Source: Breoghania sp037026715 (GTDB taxonomy: Bacteria; Pseudomonadota; Alphaproteobacteria; Rhizobiales; Stappiaceae). From it: 64,000 nt of DNA. The stretch is taken from NCBI RefSeq assembly GCF_037026715.1, contig NZ_JBANCG010000008.1:62001-126000 (forward strand), read 5' to 3'. Below the pieces are notes generated by a model. The model saw only the letters and a program-made list of their open reading frames with translations, ran no database searches and had not been told where the DNA came from. Positions 60,527-64,000 of this stretch are shown one piece after another. The position numbers were made by a program, and so were the translations under genes. The first letter of the stretch is position 1, and each line of letters starts with the position of its first letter.

Positions 60527-62556
60527 TGACCCCCAACGACACCGCCGCGATCCTGGAAAAGGACAGCCGTTCCGTCGGTCATCGACAGATGGCCAATGCC
60601 CTGCGCGCCCTCGCCATGGATGCGGTGGAAGCCGCCAGGTCCGGTCACCCCGGCATGCCGATGGGCATGGCCGACGTCGCAACCGTGCTCTTCACACGGT
60701 TCCTGAAGTTCGACCCCAAGGCGCCCAACTGGCCGGACCGCGACCGCTTTGTGCTGTCGGCCGGGCACGGCTCGATGCTGCTCTACGCGCTGCTGCACCT
60801 GACCGGCTATGCCGATTTTCCGCTTGAGGAGCTGAAGCGCTTCCGCCAGTTCGGCGCGCGAACCGCCGGCCATCCCGAATACGGCCACGGCGCAGGCATC
60901 GAGACGACCACCGGGCCGCTCGGCCAGGGGCTCGCCAACGCCGTCGGCATGGCGCTTGCCGAACGCATGATGAATGCCCGCCTCGGTGACGATCTCGTCG
61001 ATCACATGACCTACGTGATCGCCGGCGACGGCTGCCTGATGGAAGGCATCTCCCAGGAGGCGATCGCGCTTGCCGGGCACCTGAAGCTGTCGAAACTCGT
61101 GGTGCTGTGGGACGACAACGAGATCACGATCGACGGGGCCGTCTCCCTGTCCGACAGCACCGACCAGATCGCCCGTTTCGAGGCGTCTGGCTGGAACGCC
61201 TGCCGCATCGATGGCCACGACCCGGCAGCCATTGCGGACGCCATCGACGAGGCACGTCTTTCCGACCGGCCGAGCCTGATCGCCTGCCGCACCACCATCG
61301 GCTTCGGCGCACCGAGCAAGGCCGGAACATCCGGCTGCCACGGTTCGCCCCTCGGCGCGACAGAAATTGCCGGCGCCCGCGAGGCACTCGGCTGGCCGCA
61401 CGCCCCGTTCGAGATCCCGGACGATATCCGCATCGCATGGAGCGCCGCGGCCCACCACGGCACAGCGCAGCATCTTGCCTGGAACGCGCGCCTCAATGCG
61501 GCCGACGACGGCCGCCACGCCGCATTCGCGGCACACCTCGAGCGCGATACGCGCGACGTCGTCGACTCCGCTCTTGCACGGCTGAAACAAACCTTCACCG
61601 AGGAAAACCCGACGCTCGCCACCCGCGTTGCCTCGCAAAAGGCACTGGAGGTCTACACAACGGCACTGCCGCAGCTCATTGGCGGCTCGGCCGATCTCAC
61701 CGGTTCCAACGGCACCCGTGTCAAGGCGCAGAAGGCAATCGCGCCCGGAGACTATGTGGGTGACTACATCAACTACGGTATCCGCGAACACGCCATGGCG
61801 GCGGTGATGAACGGCATTGCCCTTCATGGCGGCTTCATTCCCTACGGCGGCACGTTCCTTGTCTTCGCCGACTATTGCCGCCCGGCCATCCGGTTGTCCG
61901 CGCTGATGGGCCAACGCGTGGTGTACGTGATGACGCACGATTCCATCGGCCTCGGCGAAGACGGCCCGACGCACCAGCCGGTCGAGCATCTGGCTTCGCT
62001 CAGGGCCATCCCGAACCTGCTGGTCTTCCGCCCGGCGGATGCGATCGAGACGGCGGAGGCCTGGGCCTGCGCGCTTACCGAAACGACCCGCCCGTCGCTG
62101 CTCGCCCTGTCGCGACAGAACCTGCCGGCGCTGAGGACATCGGCCACGGACGAGAACCGCGTCGCGCGCGGGGGCTACATCCTCAGGGAACCAGAGGGCG
62201 GGCGTGACGTGACGCTGATCGCCACCGGTTCCGAAGTATCGCTGGCGATGGAGGCGGCCGACCTGCTGGCAACACGCGGCATCGAAACGGCTGTCGTCTC
62301 GATGCCCTCGTTCGAGCTGTTCGCGGAGCAACCGGCGGACTACCGCGCCGCCGTTTTGGGCGAGGTCCCGCGTATCGGCGTCGAAGCCGCCATCCGGCAG
62401 GGCTGGGACGCGCTCCTCGGTCCCGGCGGCCAATTCATCGGAATGACCGGTTTCGGCGCCTCGGCACCTGCCGACCGGCTCTACCGTCATTTCGGCATCA
62501 CGCCCGAGCGCATCGCAAATGCGGCGGCCGAGGCACTTGGCGAGCGATCCGCGTGA
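60523..62556 (+). CDS. cbbT: Transketolase (Calvin cycle copy)
   Basis: Transfers two-carbon units in the regeneration phase. The 677-residue product has the thiamine diphosphate motif GDGCLMEGISQEAIALAGHLKLSKLVVLWDDN, and HGSPLGATEI, YGIREHAMAAVMNGIALHG and the transketolase signature DSIGLGEDGPTHQPVEHLASLR. Its start is ATGATG at 60523. Confidence 0.97.
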   Translation: MMTPNDTAAILEKDSRSVGHRQMANALRALAMDAVEAARSGHPGMPMGMADVATVLFTRFLKFDPKAPNWPDRDRFVLSAGHGSMLLYALLHLTGYADFPLEELKRFRQFGARTAGHPEYGHGAGIETTTGPLGQGLANAVGMALAERMMNARLGDDLVDHMTYVIAGDGCLMEGISQEAIALAGHLKLSKLVVLWDDNEITIDGAVSLSDSTDQIARFEASGWNACRIDGHDPAAIADAIDEARLSDRPSLIACRTTIGFGAPSKAGTSGCHGSPLGATEIAGAREALGWPHAPFEIPDDIRIAWSAAAHHGTAQHLAWNARLNAADDGRHAAFAAHLERDTRDVVDSALARLKQTFTEENPTLATRVASQKALEVYTTALPQLIGGSADLTGSNGTRVKAQKAIAPGDYVGDYINYGIREHAMAAVMNGIALHGGFIPYGGTFLVFADYCRPAIRLSALMGQRVVYVMTHDSIGLGEDGPTHQPVEHLASLRAIPNLLVFRPADAIETAEAWACALTETTRPSLLALSRQNLPALRTSATDENRVARGGYILREPEGGRDVTLIATGSEVSLAMEAADLLATRGIETAVVSMPSFELFAEQPADYRAAVLGEVPRIGVEAAIRQGWDALLGPGGQFIGMTGFGASAPADRLYRHFGITPERIANAAAEALGERSA

Positions 62557-62613
62557 GCACCGACCCCCAAGAGGCCCGCTTCAGAGGGTCCGGCAATCAG
62601 GAGGACTGAACCC

Positions 62614-63693
62614 ATGGCACGCATAACCCTCAGACAGTTGCTCGACCACGCGGCCGAGCACGGCTACGGCGTTCCCGCGTTCAACATCAACAACATGGAG
62701 CAAGGGCTGGCGATCATGGAGGCGGCCCGGGCGGTCGATGCGCCGGTCATCATCCAGGCGTCCCGTGGCGCGCGCGCCTACGCCAACGACATCATGCTCG
62801 CCCGCATGATCGACGCGCTCACCGAGATCTATCCCGAGATCCCGCTGTGCATGCACCAGGACCACGGCAACGACGAGGCGACCTGCCTCACCGCCATCCG
62901 CCACGGCTTCACCTCCGTGATGATGGACGGCTCGCTGGAGGCCGACGCGAAGACGCCCGCCTCCTACGACTACAACGTCGCCATCACCGCTCGCGTCGCG
63001 GAAATGGCGCATTGGGTCGGGGCGTCGGTGGAAGGCGAGCTCGGCGTTCTCGGCTCGCTTGAGACCGGCGAAGCGGAAGCGGAGGACGGGCACGGCGCGA
63101 CCGGCAAGCTCGATCACGACCAGCTCGTCACCGATCCGGACCAGGCCGTCGATTTCGTGGCGCGCACCAAGGTCGACGCGCTTGCGATCGCCTGCGGCAC
63201 CTCGCACGGGGCCTACAAGTTCACGCGCAAGCCGACCGGCGACATCCTCGCCATGAACGTGATCGAGGAAATCCACGCGCGGCTTCCGAACGTGCATCTC
63301 GTCATGCACGGCTCGTCGTCGGTCCCGCAGGAATTGCAGGACATCATCAACGCCCACGGCGGCGCGATGCCCCAGACCTTCGGCGTGCCGGTCGAGGAGA
63401 TCGAGCGCGGCATCCGTCACGGCGTCAGGAAGGTCAACATCGACACCGACTGCCGCATGGCGATGACCGGCCAGTTCCGCCGCATCGCGCGGGAAAACCC
63501 GGCCGAGTTCGATCCGCGCAAGTTCCTCAAGCCCGCCATGGACGCGATGCGCGCGCTCTGCATCGACCGCTTCGCCCGCTTCGGCGCGGCGGGGCAGGCC
63601 TCGAAGATCAAACCCGTTCCGATGAGCGAAATGGCCCGGCGCTATGCCGCCGGCCTGCTCGACCCGCACGTCGCCAAGGCAGCGGCCGCATAG
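62614..63693 (+). CDS. cbbA: Class II fructose-bisphosphate aldolase (Calvin cycle)
   Basis: A 359-residue class II, zinc-dependent aldolase of the Calvin-cycle branch. Zinc and catalytic residues appear in CMHQDHGND, GELGVLGSLETGEAEAEDGHG, AIACGTSHGAYKF and MHGSSSVP, followed by VRKVNIDTDCRMAMTG. AGGAGG precedes the ATG, 57 bases after cbbT. Confidence 0.97.
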   Translation: MARITLRQLLDHAAEHGYGVPAFNINNMEQGLAIMEAARAVDAPVIIQASRGARAYANDIMLARMIDALTEIYPEIPLCMHQDHGNDEATCLTAIRHGFTSVMMDGSLEADAKTPASYDYNVAITARVAEMAHWVGASVEGELGVLGSLETGEAEAEDGHGATGKLDHDQLVTDPDQAVDFVARTKVDALAIACGTSHGAYKFTRKPTGDILAMNVIEEIHARLPNVHLVMHGSSSVPQELQDIINAHGGAMPQTFGVPVEEIERGIRHGVRKVNIDTDCRMAMTGQFRRIARENPAEFDPRKFLKPAMDAMRALCIDRFARFGAAGQASKIKPVPMSEMARRYAAGLLDPHVAKAAAA

Positions 63694-63723
63694 GCGCCGG
63701 ACGAACCGAAAAGGACAAGGATC

Positions 63724-64000
63724 ATGGACAGCACCACCACCGAAATCCGCGGCAAGGAACGCTACAAGGCCGGCGTCCTGAAATACGCCCAGATGGGCTA
63801 CTGGAACGGCGACTACGAGCCCAAGGACACCGACGTCATCGCGCTGTTCCGCATCACGCCGCAGGACGGCGTCGATCCGATCGAGGCCGCCGCCGCCGTT
63901 GCCGGCGAAAGCTCCACCGCCACATGGACGGTCGTGTGGACCGACCGGCTGACCGCCTGCGACAGCTACCGCGCCAAGGCCTACCGGGTCGATCCCGTGC
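63724..64000 (+). CDS. cbbL: RuBisCO large subunit, red-like form I, N-terminal part
   Basis: The window cuts this gene after 92 codons. The visible N-terminus has KAGVLKYAQMGYW, DTDVIALFRITPQDGVDPIEAAAAVAGESSTATWTVVWTDRLTA, the form IC/ID (red-type) pattern. AAGGACAAGG precedes the ATG. cbbS and probably cbbX should follow beyond the window. It fixes the operon as Calvin-Benson. Confidence 0.97.
   Translation, partial: MDSTTTEIRGKERYKAGVLKYAQMGYWNGDYEPKDTDVIALFRITPQDGVDPIEAAAAVAGESSTATWTVVWTDRLTACDSYRAKAYRVDPV

Noticed and set aside
60337..62490. Open frame of 717 codons on the minus strand opposite cbbP/cbbT
   Set aside because: It is antisense to transketolase and the end of phosphoribulokinase and has no family features.
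1..64000. CRISPR array, prophage, insertion sequence or toxin-antitoxin pair
   Set aside because: No regularly spaced repeats, integrase, transposase, phage structural gene or recognisable toxin or antitoxin was seen. The only repeated elements are the two paired-palindrome elements and the 19-base tandem repeat.

Overview
The window is a GC-rich (roughly 65% by eye) chromosomal segment of an alphaproteobacterium. It is most probably a member of the Hyphomicrobiales (Rhizobiales), perhaps Stappiaceae-like. The evidence is the coaD/cyclophilin/queA/tgt block, a UgdH/KdsA surface-sugar locus, red-type RuBisCO in a cbbFPTAL operon with divergent cbbR, and short palindromic repeats of the kind seen in rhizobial genomes. 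The genus is an inference. No insertion sequence, prophage or CRISPR array was seen.

Layout. 1-4.6 kb: end of a peptide-type solute-binding protein, a degenerate adenylate-forming enzyme, a catalytically dead PleD-like receiver/GGDEF protein, and a DsbA-family oxidoreductase. 4.7-11.8 kb: enolase, then envelope-sugar genes (UDP-glucose dehydrogenase, KDO-8-P synthase, a capsule-type ABC permease without its ATPase, UDP-glucuronate 4-epimerase, a TviB/WbpO-like dehydrogenase). 11.9-15.9 kb: tgt, queA, two cyclophilins, coaD. 16-19.5 kb: small orphan genes in an AT-rich patch, a double cold-shock protein, a sirtuin, glyoxalase I and tRNA-Glu(UUC). 19.5-35.6 kb: a seven-gene, tightly coupled minus-strand operon glgE-treS/mak-glgB-glgX-treZ-malQ-treY. 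35.8-39.9 kb: ubiTUV (O2-independent ubiquinone hydroxylation) divergent from ubiD. 39.9-54.9 kb: phenylacetate catabolism (paaABCDEZ, paaX, paaK and a paaG-paaI fused frame), divergent from a branched-chain-type ABC importer (livKHMGF) and a TetR regulator. 55.2-57.3 kb: a UvrD/Rep-type helicase. 57.3-64 kb: cbbR and cbbFPTA, running into the start of cbbL.

How the genes work together. The glucan/trehalose operon encodes both the GlgE route (trehalose to maltose to maltose-1-phosphate to alpha-1,4-glucan, branched by GlgB) and the reverse TreY/TreZ route (glucan to trehalose), with GlgX and MalQ trimming chains. Together these form a closed trehalose-glucan cycle, and no glgA, glgC or glgP lies in the window. 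The paa genes activate phenylacetate (PaaK), epoxidise the ring (PaaABCDE), isomerise it (PaaG) and open it (PaaZ). PaaX and possibly the TetR protein are the regulators, and the ABC importer may bring in the aromatic acid. The cbb operon fixes CO2. UbiTUV with UbiD suggests ubiquinone can be made without oxygen.

Observations most worth a second look: an 8-G homopolymer that fuses paaG to paaI in frame; a TGT enzyme that has lost three of four zinc ligands at exactly conserved spacing; a PleD-like protein that keeps the RxxD c-di-GMP inhibitory site but has lost GGEEF; and two copies of a 130-bp element made of paired palindromes with compensating changes.
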